Part shown: positions 48,818-60,841 of the stretch, piece by piece
How positions within the stretch are numbered: position 1 is the first letter of the stretch
Layout: each line of letters starts with the position of its first letter
NCBI GenBank assembly: GCA_002221725.1
Contig: NJFT01000022.1
Span: 124,001-188,000, forward strand
DNA: 64,000 nucleotides
Source: Scedosporium boydii
Lineage: Eukaryota > Ascomycota > Sordariomycetes > Microascales > Microascaceae
Direction of reading: 5' to 3'
Translations under genes and position numbers: made by a program
Notes under the pieces: generated by a model
The model's database searches: none
Told to the model about the DNA's origin: nothing
What the model saw: only the letters and a program-made list of their open reading frames with translations

Positions 48818-51229
48818 ATGGCCAACCCGACGCGATTCATCGCGCCCAATCAGCCTCTCCAGATTTTCCAGGACATATATTTCGAGAACCCGATGCAAAT
48901 GGCCTCTCCCCACCCCGCCATGCCTTCCTCAGTTCCCACAAATGCCGCTCCTAGGCAAAGGCGGCCTCTCCAAGCTGCGAACAGCAACGTCGTGCTAAAT
49001 CCACCGAGCCAACAAGGTCAGGTTAGAATGTCGCCTCATAAATTGATCCCAGCTCCGCAAATGCCCCTAGCCGCCTTGACGCCCTCGCAAGGCAACAAGC
49101 TCCAGCCGATGCCCATGGCTCCACCCAATACGATTCACCATACCACAGACAGTCTGCAGAAGAAGCCGTTCCTTTCGAAGTTCAAGACGGTAGCACAAAA
49201 GCCTTCGATCCACAACTTCGGCAAGGAGAATATTCGGCCCAACCTTTATCCCGCGCCGGGTCCCGCGATTGCGACCTTCGAAGCCCATGTGCCCGCCCAG
49301 AAGCCCAATGGAAAGCGCGTATTGATGGACGCCCCTAACATCAAGGACTCTCGACCGGCAAAGAAAGCCAAGCCATCCGACGAGTCGCAGAAAATCCCGA
49401 TTCCGCCTCCCGATTCGTTCCCTCCTATCGTCGACGATGGCACGAAGCCCGGCCACAGCTACGCCACCCTTATCGGCATGGCAATTCTCCGATCCCCTAA
49501 TCGACGACTTACGCTGTCACAGATTTACAAGTGGATCTCGGACAATTACTCATTTTACAAGCCGAATGATGCGGGATGGCAAAATAGCATTCGACATAAT
49601 CTCAGTCTTCACAAGGCTTTCTACAAGATTGAGCGGCCAAAGGATGACCCCGGTAAGGGCAATTACTGGTGCATTGAACCCGGGCAAGAGCATACTTTCT
49701 TGAAGGAAAAGCCGACACGCAGGTTTAACACAACGACTGTCACTACCACCGCCGCCGAGCCAATTATCGCAGCCCGTCCTAGCACGGCACCGGCGGCGGC
49801 GGCCAAGCTTCACATGCTGGCCCAGGCTCCCATTTCGACCCCGACTCAGACCTATGCTCATCCACCTCAGGCTCCGGTGGCCCCACGACCTCAGAAGGCT
49901 CAGACTCAACCGTCGACTGAGCCCACCTTGCCACCAACCCAACCGTCCAAAAACTCCGAGCAGCCTTCTCACGTCGCCCTTCCTCCTCTCCCAACTTCGC
50001 AGGCCACAATTGCCGCGCCGGATCTCTCGTCCGATGCCACGATCCCCATCTCCGATTGCGCGGTTCCTGACGAGAACGAGAAGAATGTTGACCTCGAGGC
50101 TCCTCTGGACTCGCTGTACTCTCCCCTCCATCCCACGATGCACTCGTCGCCACCCATTCCTCGCCATGTCGATCTCAGTGGTGGCACCACCCCTCCACCT
50201 CTGGGCCGCAACCCGACATCGTCGGTTCCTCGGACTCACAAGCGTGCCTTTGCCTCGATGGATGATAGCGGCTACATCTCGTCCCTCGAGTCGTCCGTCA
50301 TGAGACAGAAGCCAAGCTTGCTTACCTCAGAGGCCGACCGTCCTCGCATTCATCGAGGTCGCGCTGAGGAGGAGATCGCCCGAATCCGTGCGTCTTCTTA
50401 CGATAGCCCTAGCAAGGGCAGGTCGTGGAATGGATACGCGCCTCCCTCTTCTTCACCACTGAGACATGAGACCACCCAGATGCTACCGCCCCTCACACCC
50501 GCGGTTCAGCTTAAAGCACCCTCGAAGCCCCCTCCTTCGGTATCTCCAAACACTAACCTCCGAATCCACCGCGACAACGTCCAGAGCATGCTGCAATCTC
50601 CGCTCCGCAAGATGAACGGGCTCTTTGAAGATAATAATACTAACCTGCCATGGAGCCCCGCATTTAACCTTGACGACTCACTGTTTGGAGGCATGGACAA
50701 TTCGCTAGACGCCACCGAATTCAATTTCCTCAACGACGACATATTTGGAGATATGGTCAACTTTGATCATAGCTCGCCGATTAAGCGTTCTACGAAGCGT
50801 TCGCGGATGGATCGGTCCCAGTCTACAAGTGCGATCACGACGATGACCAGCCTCGACTTTACCGCCGCTTGCAAGACACCTATCCCTACAGTCAAGGTCT
50901 GGGAGGACTCGACGGCGCAGCCCCTTGACACACCTACCCGGTCCTTTGGCGGCTTGAACTCCCCCACGAAGCACCTCCTCGACTCGCACTCTCCATTGAT
51001 GCAGTCTCCGAGCAAAATGCCCAACCTCTCCGTCGCGCAAGCCGAGGGCAACTGGAACGCGCTGGCGTTCGACCCATCCGACTTTCTCATCGAGTCTCAG
51101 GACTGCGGTATCGACATCACCCAGGGCTTTACCAAGATCGGCTCCGAATCCCAGAATACCGCTGTACCGCGAGGCAATAAGCCTAATTCCAAACCTGGTA
51201 TCTCTAGGTTTTACTCCTCAGCTTTCTGA
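48818..51229 (+). CDS. Forkhead transcription factor (Hcm1/Sep1 type)
   Basis: A single uninterrupted frame of 803 residues with start context CAAAATGG. The forkhead DNA-binding domain lies at about residues 210-300: [34 protein letters not shown] and the recognition helix [15 protein letters not shown], ending in [11 protein letters not shown]. No FHA domain is present before it, which argues against the Fkh1/Fkh2 class and for the Hcm1/Sep1 class that drives cell-cycle (S phase, septation) genes. A KEN sequence (FGKENIRP, about residue 135) could be an APC/C degron, which is inference. The C-terminal half is Ser/Pro-rich with several SP/TP sites (SPTK, TPTR, SPSK), plausible CDK targets. 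The tail [15 protein letters not shown] ends the protein. Nuclear. The class call is less sure than the forkhead call. Confidence 0.92.
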   Translation: MANPTRFIAPNQPLQIFQDIYFENPMQMASPHPAMPSSVPTNAAPRQRRPLQAANSNVVLNPPSQQGQVRMSPHKLIPAPQMPLAALTPSQGNKLQPMPMAPPNTIHHTTDSLQKKPFLSKFKTVAQKPSIHNFGKENIRPNLYPAPGPAIATFEAHVPAQKPNGKRVLMDAPNIKDSRPAKKAKPSDESQKIPIPPPDSFPPIVDDGTKPGHSYATLIGMAILRSPNRRLTLSQIYKWISDNYSFYKPNDAGWQNSIRHNLSLHKAFYKIERPKDDPGKGNYWCIEPGQEHTFLKEKPTRRFNTTTVTTTAAEPIIAARPSTAPAAAAKLHMLAQAPISTPTQTYAHPPQAPVAPRPQKAQTQPSTEPTLPPTQPSKNSEQPSHVALPPLPTSQATIAAPDLSSDATIPISDCAVPDENEKNVDLEAPLDSLYSPLHPTMHSSPPIPRHVDLSGGTTPPPLGRNPTSSVPRTHKRAFASMDDSGYISSLESSVMRQKPSLLTSEADRPRIHRGRAEEEIARIRASSYDSPSKGRSWNGYAPPSSSPLRHETTQMLPPLTPAVQLKAPSKPPPSVSPNTNLRIHRDNVQSMLQSPLRKMNGLFEDNNTNLPWSPAFNLDDSLFGGMDNSLDATEFNFLNDDIFGDMVNFDHSSPIKRSTKRSRMDRSQSTSAITTMTSLDFTAACKTPIPTVKVWEDSTAQPLDTPTRSFGGLNSPTKHLLDSHSPLMQSPSKMPNLSVAQAEGNWNALAFDPSDFLIESQDCGIDITQGFTKIGSESQNTAVPRGNKPNSKPGISRFYSSAF

Positions 51230-52942
51230 AAAAGAAAAACAACAACAACCAAACCCTCCCAATGAATGATTGGGCTTCTTCACTTCTTCCGACGGCTGAC
51301 TGCCAACCGAGACTAGCAGTCTTGTTTAACCTAAGAGATATCCTTTATTGCCATGAGTTATGATGTTACGACCAAAAAAAAGACACACAAACCACACCTT
51401 AACGGAACGCGAAATTCGATTCTGTACCACACACACACACACACACACTTTGGATGTACTGCAACCAGCAAGCAAAAATTTGGCCGCTGGCTGAAATTAT
51501 GGGTTGAATGCGAGGAAAGGGACATGCGAATTCATAGATTATCTGCTAGCGAAACCGGGCGACCTTGTGAACTCCGCGGGGAGTTTCAATGGTCAAGTGT
51601 TTTGGTTTATGTATCCTGTGTAGTTAGTTTCAATGCTGTTTTCCTCTTTCCTTTTTCTCCTTTCAAAGCGAGGTCCGGTTTCCTTGATTCTCTGTGGGAT
51701 GGGTTTCTACATGTTTGGCGTTTTTTTCCTATCCGTCTCTTTTTGGTTGGTCGTGTTTTCCTCTATATTGGAATCATCACACTCTCTTTTGGGCTTCCCG
51801 CAATGGGATGACATCATCAGTCTCTTATTCCCTCTCTCGAGCTGTTTTTCCCTCGGAGAAGTTTACGTTTTAATGGGGCATAACTCGTCATGATGAATGA
51901 TCGATGGCTAGGAATATGAGCCCCGAATCTTTTCCTTGCGCCTTGTTATTATCCTTTTTTTGCGAGCGAACAGAAAATGAATAAAATATGCGAATCTTTT
52001 TTGTCGTTCAGGTTTGCTCTCGTTGGATTCCGAGTTCGGCGACGGACTCGGTTTATTGATGTCTTCTTGTGGATATTTCTCTTTCGGCGGCGTATGAAGT
52101 GCTTGAACTGTGATATATCTTCGTTTCCTAGTTACATTTAGGCCTGTTTGTCTCTGCGTCCCGAGTTTCTTCGGGGAGAAGCGGCGTTGCCTCCTGAATA
52201 CTGAAGCGAGCTTTCCAACCCTCAAGTCTAACCTCTACTTCCCAATGAGCAAAATGAGTGAGTTGTCTACAACATGAACTAGCCCGTGCTCACTGGCTAG
52301 TGCTACTTTCTAAACGGTTTCTCTCTTCCTCAAAGGAAGGGCTTCCCTCGACATGGGTATCATAAGCTATATTCATGTAAAAAGACAAAAAAGACTAACA
52401 GTTTTCTAACTTCGCCAACCCCACGTAGCTCGATCTGCTTGTACGCGGGTGCCGTTCAAAGACTGTGTCTTGCGCCGCACGTGTTTCCTGTCCTCGGCGG
52501 TGTCAAATGCTATATATATTTCCACAGTGGAAAGAAAAAGGGAAACTCCAATACCATCGGTTCCTCGGACAGAAACAAGATAACCTCAGGGTCCCCAATT
52601 GGGGTAAGGAGCCCACCTGTGTAATATAAACGTATTCCAGATGTGAAGCAAAGCAAAGTCCCATTATGGGCGCTAGATTCCTTTCTACGCCACTCGTTGT
52701 TCGCCAATTGTGCCAAAGAGCACTTATATCTCCTTCGCTCCATACGGGTTATTATCTCAATCGTAAAAAAGAAAGCCAGTTTCTGCTGTTGGAGGGGAAG
52801 CCTCGCCAGCAAGGGATCCGCTCGTTCCCGGGTTCAGCGCCGGGTTCGGTCTCGCTTTCGACAACGCTGACCTCTCAATCGTCTCGAAGGACCGAATTTG
52901 GGGGGGGATTCGGGTTCAGGTTCAGGTTCCAGGTTTAGGAAA
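51230..52942. other. Convergent 3' flanks of the forkhead and atg101 genes
   Basis: Holds two 3' UTRs. T-rich on the plus strand between 51600 and 52000. Short frames only; nothing else seen. Confidence 0.5.
51428..51448. repeat. (CA)10 microsatellite
   Basis: Dinucleotide CA repeat in the 3' flank of the forkhead gene. Confidence 0.92.
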
Positions 52943-53886
52943 CTAATATATCCCCATGCGGGCGGCCCACCCCGCTTCTTTCTGGTTGACGGTAATCTGA
53001 TACGGGAATGGGTTCCCACTAGTTGCCGTGATAGGAGGTATGTGATCCTTATTCGCGTTGACGTACTTCATAATCTTGCGGACGGCAGCAAGTAAAGTCT
53101 GCTCCATCGCTTGGCGAACCTTGGCTCTCTCTATACGTTCAGAAAACAGATGGCCTAGGTTAGTAAAACGTTTCCTCTCCCGGCCGCATTCCCATCTTCT
53201 CGAGAACTTACCATTCTCCGTCTTCGGCTCAGCAACGGTAACTTTCACCGTCCAACACTCCCAACAAACCTCCTCCTCCCCCCTCACAATCCACGCCTTC
53301 CTCCGTTTCCTCTCCAGAAACTTGACGGTAATCTGCCCCCTCCCACCCCCTCCTTGCGTCCCCGCAGCATTAAGACCGCCAAGGGCTGGCGACGACGAAG
53401 GGTCTCTGGGGCTGTGGTGTTGTTGCGCTCCAGCGGTGTTGCGCTCAGCATCGAGCTGGCGTTCGAGGAGGGCGACGCGCTGTTCGATGAGGGTTTCGAG
53501 TTCGACGTCGTCGATGTAGGGGAGGGAGAGGGAGAGGACAGGGCGGGTTTGGGGGATTATTAGGGGGAAGTAGCGGTGGAAGAAGATGGTGTGGAGAATT
53601 CCTGCGGAGAAGAGTTGGGAAGTTAGCGCTTCCATTTTTTCCCCTTCTATTTTTTTTTACTCGTCCTTTCGTTTCGTTGTCGCTATGTAATGCTGAAATG
53701 GAGTGATGTTTGAGGGGTTTGTCGATTCCCCTGAGCTCGTCCGCTCACTGGTTCCCCAAGGCAACTGCGGTCGCTTCCAAAAACCAATCAAAAAGCGAAT
53801 TTCGGTTTACCTTTAACTACATCCTTAACAGATGCCGGATCAGCGAATGCCTCTAAGATAAATTCGGGCGGCCCTCTCTGCTCCAT
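52943..53886 (-). CDS. atg101: Autophagy-related protein 101
   Basis: Three exons, complement of 53811-53886, 53212-53601 and 52943-53154, total 678 nt and 225 residues. Landmarks are PPEFILEAFADPASVKDVVK, the family signature GILHTIFFHRYFP split by intron 1, the Asp/Glu-rich IDDVELETLIEQRVA, and the CWECWTVKVTVAEPKTE beta-strand region that corresponds to the human ...PWEVWTVKV segment. The last exon gives SERIERAKVRQAME and ends in the YQITV strand. Atg101 is a HORMA-fold partner of Atg13 in the autophagy-initiating kinase complex; filamentous fungi use it in place of yeast Atg29/Atg31. The start at 53886 matches where the family begins; an in-frame upstream ATG at 53958 would add 24 residues. 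The middle contains a Gly/Pro/Gln-rich insert of about 30 residues. Confidence 0.93.
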
Positions 53887-55390
53887 GGTGGCGCGGGGTA
53901 TATCGGGGAGGTAGGCCACGATGTTGTGAAATTTCCAGTTGGAGGCCGCCTCGGTCATGGTTGGACTGGGGTGCCTTTTATATGAACCCGGGTTCCTTGT
54001 TCCTTGGGACCTTGAGTAATATCGGAATCGGATTCGAGATTGCTCTTTGTTTCGGTGCGAATGTAATAAGGGGCTGGCTTCCCTTTGTTCTATTTTTTCT
54101 TCTTTCAAGATCGGAGATGTTGAGTGGTGGTGAGGGGCAGAAAAGTCCCCGCCATCCCAAACCGTATCTGACCATACGTAATTGGAATGAAGCAGATTGG
54201 AGCTGATAGCTGAACGCTAGCTCCACGCATCATGGCCTGGATTATTAGGCAGGATTAGGAAATCAGGGCAGCGATACGGACGTAGGAAGTAGTACATACG
54301 TAGATTACTGGAGATGGTGTGACCTCTTGAATCGAAATGAGTTGAGCATTTTCAGCATCATCATGACCATTTAATATCAAGAAATTGCTGGACGAGAAAG
54401 AGGTTTCCAATCAAAAAATGGAAAACACTCACGATAACACATGCGGCAGGAGAAGTAGTTCCAGCAATGCGACAAAAAGAGTTGTTTGAGAAACGATACT
54501 GTTACACTCCGAGGTACATTTGATACCTCAATGATTCTTACATCGTGCTGGGAGTTGTGTCTATAGGTAGAAGGAGCACTTTAGCGCTTGATTCCCCAAT
54601 CATTTTCACGTGATCCAGAAGTCCAGGCAGGCGATGGGATATTAATTGAAATCTTAAGCAAGGGATAGTATCCCGGTGCTCAGGAATATGGAATCTTGGG
54701 GACAAATGAGAAAGTCATTTCTCCAAGTGTTGAATCGAATCCCTAGCCTTCTAACAATTCAAGCCAGACTCTTGGTGACCTCTTGGATCCCATGTCTGCT
54801 CAGCTTGGGAAAGAGGGAAGGTTCAACTCCGTCATATATTGTCTGTGGGAAGGAGCGCGTTGGGGATTGAATTGTATTAATAGAAATCATCTTCCTGCCT
54901 GCACAAAGTTACTCGAGTCTTGTCAACCCTCGAGCTCTTGATCTCAATGTAACTGTTCTTGGTGGTTGGCTCAATTGCTTGAGCTTCATTCAACCCATCA
55001 TTGGGGGTGCCGATGCTGCCAGACCACTAAAGACCGATGACACCCCAGCCACTGCCTGGCGCACCCACCTGTCGACGGTTACACGCTGGGCCGAGGTTCG
55101 GGCCAGGTCACTTCGAAGCAAGCACGCACACCTGCCCCATCAACCTCACCAACGAAGCAAGGGAGCAAAGAAACCACTCCTCCCCTCCGCCCGGAGCTTC
55201 CAAGCAATCATACACCTTGGCCCTTTTCTTCTTCTCGTCCCACCATCTATTTTTGAACACACTCTTTTTTTCCTTTCTTTCTCTCCCTTTTCTTTCTTTG
55301 TTCTCGATACTTTGCGCGTCCACTTCCCTGCGGATTTTCAACGATTGCCTGGCTTGGCTCGAGATTGGGTTCGGAGTTAGACCTCCAGCT
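53887..55390. promoter_or_regulatory. Divergent intergenic region between atg101 and pex3
   Basis: Two genes are transcribed away from each other, so both promoters lie here. The right end (55200-55390) is CT-rich, as is common before fungal start codons. No gene is supported. Confidence 0.5.
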
Positions 55391-57137
55391 ATGTTCGCCG
55401 CAACACGGCGCTGGTTCCGCCGGAATCGCACCCCCATCGCAGTCGGCTTCGGTATCGTGGGAGCGGGATACGTCGTGACGCAATATGTCATTTCGAGGAT
55501 AAACGATGCGCGTGAGCGCATGAGCAGCGATCGAATCGCCAAGGAGAAGTGTGTTCTTGTTTCCCCCTTCTCCTCCTCTTGGGCTCTCCCCCGCACACTA
55601 CCTCTACCACCCCACATGCTTTGGTGTCGTGTGCTCTAGCTAATATGTCCTTCCAACTCTAGCCTCCGGCGTCGGTTCGAGCAAAACCAAGAAGACTGCA
55701 CCTTCACCGTGCTAGCCCTGCTACCCACGGCGACGCAGCATATCCTCGAGACCATGGACACCGAGAAGATCACCTACGAAATACAGACGCTCAAGGTGGC
55801 CAAGAATGCTGCCGCCGGCGCGCCGCCGCCCAGCATTGCGGAGACGAACCTGACCGACGAGGATGGAAAGAGCCTTGCGAGCATGCACAGCGAAAGCGGC
55901 GTGCATGCGAGCCAGATCGCCGTGCCTCCTCCCACCGTCACGGCAGAGGCGGCAGCTCAGGAACAGGCGCAACAGCAGAAGGCGAGGAAGACGAAGAGGC
56001 AACTCTGGGATGACTTGACGATAAGCTGTAAGTTACAAGCAGGAGAGCAGTTTATATTTTACGAGCTCTAGTCGGCCCGGAGACTAACACTGATTGCATA
56101 CAGCTATCTCAAGAGCTTTCACTCTCATCTATACCCTCGCACTCCTCACTATGCTCACCCGCGTCCAACTGAACCTCCTCGGCCGACGAAGCTACCTCTC
56201 CAGCGTAGTCACCCTCGCCACGGGATCAGCGCAAGCCACCATCTCCCTCGAGGACAACGACGACATCAACCCCGACCAGGTGTACGGCTCCAACTTCGAG
56301 ATGAACCGCAAATACCTTACCTTTAGCTGGTGGCTCCTCAACAAGGGCTGGATCGGCATCATGAACAAGGTCGAGGCCGCCGTAACGGAAGTTTTCGGCC
56401 ACCTCAACCCGCGGGATAACCTTACCTTTGAGACCTTTTCCGAGCTCACTCTCCGTGTGCGCAAGATAATTGAGGGCGCCACTCCCGAAGAGAGATACAA
56501 GGCCAAGTGGCTCGAGTACCTCTTGCCCACCAGGGACATGGAAGAGTACGTCATCAAGGAATCCGGCGTCATCGAAGAAGCCGACGGCGCCACCATCCCC
56601 CCGACGCTTCGAAGACTCCTCGACGAGACCGCCGACCTCATCGAGTCCCCCTCCTTCTCCCACGTCCTCACCCTCCTCCTCGACTCGGGCTTCTCCTACC
56701 TCGTAGACCAAAAGGTCGCCACCCTCGCCTTCGAGCAGGCCAACCCCGCCTCAGCCGCAGCGACGGCGACGACCATCACCATCACCACCGCATCCGACTC
56801 CGAGCCCACCTCCACCAAAGCCATCCTCCTCCCCAAGATCCTCTCCGTCCTTACGCGCCAGGCCCGCGTCATCGGCAACGGCATGCCCAACGAGTACCTC
56901 CGCGAAATGGAGCAGGTGGCCGATCTCGAGGCCTTCGCTGCTGTCGTCTACTCCAGTAATTGGGAAAGTGAGATTACTGAGGAGGGTGTCTTTGCGGGCG
57001 AGGCCTCGACGGCAAGGTCGGTGGCTGGCCCTGTTGTGGCGGAGACGGAGACGACGGTTGTGGAGCAGAGTGTTGTTATGGTGGAGTCTCAGGCGTCCTT
57101 GGAGAGTGCTTGGGAGAAGGCTGTAGGCCAGAAATGA
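55391..57137 (+). CDS. pex3: Peroxin 3
   Basis: Exons 55391-55548, 55663-56027 and 56104-57137 total 1557 nt and 518 residues, a usual Pex3 size. The N-terminus MFAATRRWFRRNRTP is a basic peroxisomal membrane targeting signal followed by one membrane segment (PIAVGFGIVGAGYVVTQYVI). The family motif AKENLRRRFEQNQEDCTFT spans the exon 1/2 junction. Then come KITYEIQTLK, RAFTLIYTLALLTMLTRVQL, the YLTFSWWLLNKGW aromatic block and the RLLDETADLIESPSF helix, with a variable acidic tail. Pex3 anchors in the peroxisomal membrane and docks Pex19 with its membrane-protein cargo, so it is needed for peroxisome formation; it also serves pexophagy and peroxisome inheritance. Splice sites are canonical and phases consistent. 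Confidence 0.96.
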
Positions 57138-57797
57138 TCAATGGAAAAGCCCGGGAGCGGTTTTGATATACATAAAACATGAGATCTTATTTTCTTTACG
57201 ATGCAATGGGGCTAGAGGTTACTCTTTATTCGCATGGGAGCCGCATTTCGGTTTTCCGGCCAGGAGAGGAAAGGGTTGTCTCTCTTCTTCCTTCTTGTCT
57301 TGTATGAGTAGTGGTATTTACTTAGACTTATTTTGGCGGTTAAGGGCCTCGCTTGGGAGGGAGTATGAGTATGAGTTTTGATGGGCAGGGACATATCCTT
57401 TAATGCAACTCTACATATTATATACGTTAGAACTACATCAGGAGTTTCACTGATGCCATCCGCGTGCTCCTTCTATCATCGCCGCGGACTGGCGAGGGTG
57501 ATATCTGTTGTGCCTTGGCTGTCACTCGGATCGATTCAGGACAAGATGCGGGATGGTTAACTTGTAGTTCTCGAGCTTTGGAGGAACCTATATTGTATTC
57601 CCAGCTCATCGCCAGGCAAAGCCATGAATAACAGAAGCACAAACGGACCGCACCAAAATCTTCATGATCCATAAAACGTTTCCGTCTTAGATAGTGGGAA
57701 ACAATTGTTGTGTGAGACTAGGAAAAAGAAATTGATTCGCCCGTTGCCATCAGAAAAGCAAGTTTAGCACAGCCGGTTTTCCAACAGACACTAGCCT
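57138..57797. other. Intergenic between pex3 and tRNA-Lys
   Basis: 3' flank of pex3 and upstream sequence of the tRNA. No other feature seen. Confidence 0.5.
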
Positions 57798-57870
57798 GCC
57801 CGGTTAGCTCAATCGGTAGAGCGTGAGACTCTTAATCTCAAGGCTGCGGGTTCGACCCCCGCATTGGGCT
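57798..57870 (+). tRNA. tRNA-Lys (anticodon CTT)
   Basis: A 73-nt cloverleaf with no intron. Acceptor arms GCCCGGT and ATTGGGC pair over seven positions with two G-U pairs. The D arm has GCTC/GAGC, the anticodon stem TGAGA/TCTCA encloses the loop CTCTTAA with anticodon CTT at 57831-57833, and the T arm GCGGG/CCCGC encloses TTCGACC. The internal promoter boxes are intact (TTAGCTCAATCGG and GGGTTCGACCC). It decodes AAG. Confidence 0.97.
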
Positions 57871-57909
57871 CAAATCCCAATGCGCCTTCTAAGAAGGCAC
57901 ATCGATTCC

Positions 57910-57917
57910 TTTTTTTT
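57910..57917 (+). terminator. RNA polymerase III terminator of tRNA-Lys
   Basis: A run of eight T about 40 nt after the tRNA, the first strong pol III stop signal downstream. Confidence 0.75.
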
Positions 57918-58563
57918 CGGCACTTTTTTCTCGATACCTTTTTTCTTTTCCTTTCCCACATGGATATTTTTTCCCTTCGCTTTCTTCTTCGCTATCTACC
58001 GGGATTCTGTATCATTGACGAGGTGCGTCGTTTGGAGAGTTTGAGGGTGCGACGCAAATTGTTAGGCCAAGAAAGAGAAGCATATCCGAGTTTATTATGA
58101 GGCTTGAGAGTATGAACGGGGGCCTATTCCCGTAGACCATGTATGATACCAGACGCCAAAGTAGATTCCCGTTCCCCAAGCCAGCTCACGAGTAGGGAAA
58201 GTCAGTGGTCCAGCCTGGTGTAGTATAGCTAATAGCATGTTGAACCGTACATGTCGTTCGATCCCGATTTTCCTGTCCTATGGGCCATGGAGCCGCAGCA
58301 GCAACACCGCGGATGTGCACGCTGTGAATAGGGGCGCTTTCCTAGGTCTGAGGTGCCAACTAACCGGTGCGTTTATCCACAGAAGCCGAGCCCGGCTTCG
58401 GGATGGTTGTAAGAGAGCGCCATGCTCTCGGCTTGCACACACTCTCGAAAGCTTCCGGCGGTTTCCAACCAGACGCACCAGCTCCCCAGCGCCTCAGACT
58501 GCGCGATTGCCCGGACCGCGGCGGGTCCTTTCTTCTTTTTGGGTATATTTCCAGTCGTTCGCT
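57918..58563. other. Intergenic between tRNA-Lys and bet5
   Basis: T-rich sequence after the tRNA and the 3' flank of bet5. No gene supported. Confidence 0.5.
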
Positions 58564-59129
58564 TCACATGAGACTCCGAACAAACTGATCCAAACCCAAC
58601 TCAAACAACTCATTCCTCACACCAGCGCCCCCCTTATGCTCAACAGGAGCAAGAGGATTCTTGACCACTACACACAAGCCAAACCGTCAGCGACACTTCA
58701 ACAATAAAAGACATCCTCCCAAACAAAGGCAAACTGACCGTATTCAACCCAGAGGTTAATGTAAATCTGGTGCAGCACATTCCTCATACTCATAGACCCC
58801 GTATCCGTAATCATCACAAACCGCAGATTCGCCGGTGTCTCGTAGTAGTGGAGCTTGTACTGGCCCGTCCGGTAGGAGATGAAGGCGTCGTCGTCACCGC
58901 CGAGCTTACGGACCATGTTGCGGAGGGAGAAGACGGTTCCGAAGATGAGTTTGGCGTCATCGCTGGAGGTGGTGGCGCGAGGCGTGGGACGGGAGGGGTC
59001 GGAGGGGAGCCATGACCGGGAGTAGATGCATTCGGCTGGAGGAGGGAGTCGTTAGCTTTTGGAGCTTGGGTTAGAGATGGGATTTGGCTTACTGTGGCGG
59101 TCGAATATGTAGAAGGAGTAGACCGGCAT
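58564..59129 (-). CDS. bet5: TRAPP complex subunit Bet5 (TRAPPC1)
   Basis: Three exons, complement of 59093-59129, 58739-59035 and 58564-58667, total 438 nt and 145 residues, the exact size expected of TRAPPC1. The short first exon encodes MPVYSFYIFDRH. The join gives DRHTECIYSRSW, and exon 2 continues with the longin-fold signature NMVRKLGGDDDAFISYRTGQ, YKLHYYETPANLRFVMITD and VLHQIYINLWVEY. Exon 3 reads VVKNPLAPVEHKGG and ends in FELGLDQFVRSLM. Bet5 is a core subunit of TRAPP, the guanine-nucleotide exchange and tethering complex for Ypt1/Rab1 in ER-to-Golgi traffic. Intron 1 is 57 nt, intron 2 is 71 nt. Confidence 0.96.
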
Positions 59130-60265
59130 GGCGGCGGCGACGGTAGTGTCGTGGACAGGAGGTTATGCGGTTGGCTATGGGAAACGTCGAGATTGAGGTG
59201 CGGATAGGATCAATCGTTTGGCGGCGCAGAGCCGCGTCACAGGAGTTTCCAGGCACTGGCAGCTTGGGGCCTGCCGCAGGGGGACAGTGGGCACGCAAGG
59301 CACTAGGCCCCCAACCGCTTAGCGCCTGGCCTGAAGTAGTACGGAGTGTATTCGAATTCATTTTGATGGGCACGACCCCACATTGGTGGCTACAGAGCCC
59401 ACGTTGCAACAATTAAGGCTCGGGAGCATTCAGCATCAACTTCATCGATACTGTCAATTATTTCGTAACGAGGAATATTTCGTAGTGTTGTTGCGGTGAT
59501 TTAAGATCTATAGTTATAGTAATTTATCCCATGTAAAAACGTAACTTCCTTCTAGTTCATCGCCCACACCTGCCAGCAGAGACCTGAAGAGACAATCTCC
59601 TCGTGCTCCATCATAATTTCTGATGACGAAACTATACTTTGTGTGAATACTGGCCGCCAACAGAATTGACGGCCTACACCTCTCACCTCGACAGTACTGA
59701 TGCAGAGCATCTATCGTAGCAAGCAGGCTCGTATGGATTAAGAGCTACTAGATGACCGGGCGAATGCGGTATGATCGTAGGCGCTCCAGTAGAAACCCAC
59801 AGTTTCTGCTCTGCGGGCTCATGCGTAGGGAGGAGGGCAGAGACTGTCCTGAGGGCGAGGCCTGCTCGAGGTCGTTCTGAACTGGCTTCTCCTCCTAGCT
59901 TTCTCCATAAGGCACGCCGACCGTGGCAAGGTGATGGTGCTCCTGTCGTACGTCGAAAATGCAGCAATGGATGTCTCTGACCCCCAAAGGCTCCACACCA
60001 TGAAATGGGGAATGATCCATCCATCGGCTCTTTGGGAAGGATTGCACGCCGAGAGTCGAGAAATTCACTTCCTTTTTCCTCGCCTCGTTCCAGATACTCC
60101 CCGTTTTGGTTTGCCAGACCCTCGCCGTTTCGTCACGGCGCTCCGGGTCGAACTGCCCGTGTTTCGAGTATCAGCTCGTCGTGCTGATTTCGGTGGGCGG
60201 ATTGTCCTTTTCATCACCACTGCGGTTTAGTCGCTTCTTAAAAGAAACGTTTACATGCGGGAAAC
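59130..60265. other. Intergenic, no gene supported
   Basis: Upstream region of bet5 on the left. On the right, basic fragments on the minus strand near 60050-60200 may be further debris of the neighbouring repeat gene but are too weak to call. Confidence 0.45.
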
Positions 60266-60841
60266 TCACCCGCTCCTCGACCTCTCCTCTGACCGACTAG
60301 GCATCTCTTTTCCCTTCCCAGCGCTCCGCATTCTGCCCCCGTCGCGTATGAGACAAACGTTTATTACTTCCGGGCTGCTCGTTTGGCCGTGGTCGGGGTC
60401 AGGCGTCTGATCATGGCTGCGCGTTTTGTCGGGGGCCTCCTGGTTGGTCTTTGAGGCCCGCCCTCGTCGCTCTTGGCGTCGCTTGAGAAGCGATGGAGGT
60501 AAACGATACACGGGATGGGGGTTTTTCTCTATTCTTGATCGCTGCTGCTATACGTTCCTCATCGGTAACCAGTCCTGCAAACGGTATGGTGACGATGGAA
60601 GCATCGGAGTCGTCTTGACCCGATTCTGAATAGATTTTCGAAGAGTCGGCTTGGCCGTTGGCTTTAGAGGCTTGTTCCTGGGCATGATTGAGAAGCGACG
60701 GAGGTAAGTGATACACGGGATGAGGATTCTCCAGATGCTTTCTTAATGCTTCTCTACGTTCCTCATCGGTAATCAGCCCGAAAATGGGATGGTGACAATG
60801 GAAGCTGCATCAGAGTCGTCCTCATCTGAATTTGAATGCAT
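60266..60841 (-). pseudogene. Decayed minus-strand gene built on a duplicated 68-codon unit
   Basis: From the ATG at 60839-60841 the minus strand reads an acidic start with DDSDAASIVTIPFSG, then loses frame by one base. The next frame gives ITDEERREALRKHLENPHPV followed by YHLPPSLLNHAQEQASKANG, then a second copy of the unit, DDSDASIVTIPFAGLVTDEE, which loses frame again at the segment matching ENPHPVYRLPPSLLKRRQER. The two copies correspond to a 205-bp tandem duplication, one base more than 68 codons, which itself shifts frame. I do not recognise a family or function. It is divergent from the FHA/pseudokinase gene, 258 bp away, suggesting a shared promoter and perhaps common decay. A sequencing error could explain one shift but less easily two. 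The left end is uncertain. Confidence 0.55.
60485..60830. repeat. Imperfect tandem duplication, period about 205 bp
   Basis: GAGAAGCGAyGGAGGTAA at 60485 recurs at 60690, ACGTTCCTCATCGGTAAyC at 60552 recurs at 60756, and TGGTGACrATGGAAGC recurs near 60797. The copies differ by scattered substitutions and small indels. Confidence 0.85.

Noticed and set aside
48392..48998. Apparent upstream frame overlapping the forkhead start
   Set aside because: It starts with TTG, not ATG; the spliced leader contains no ATG, so a conventional upstream ORF is not supported.
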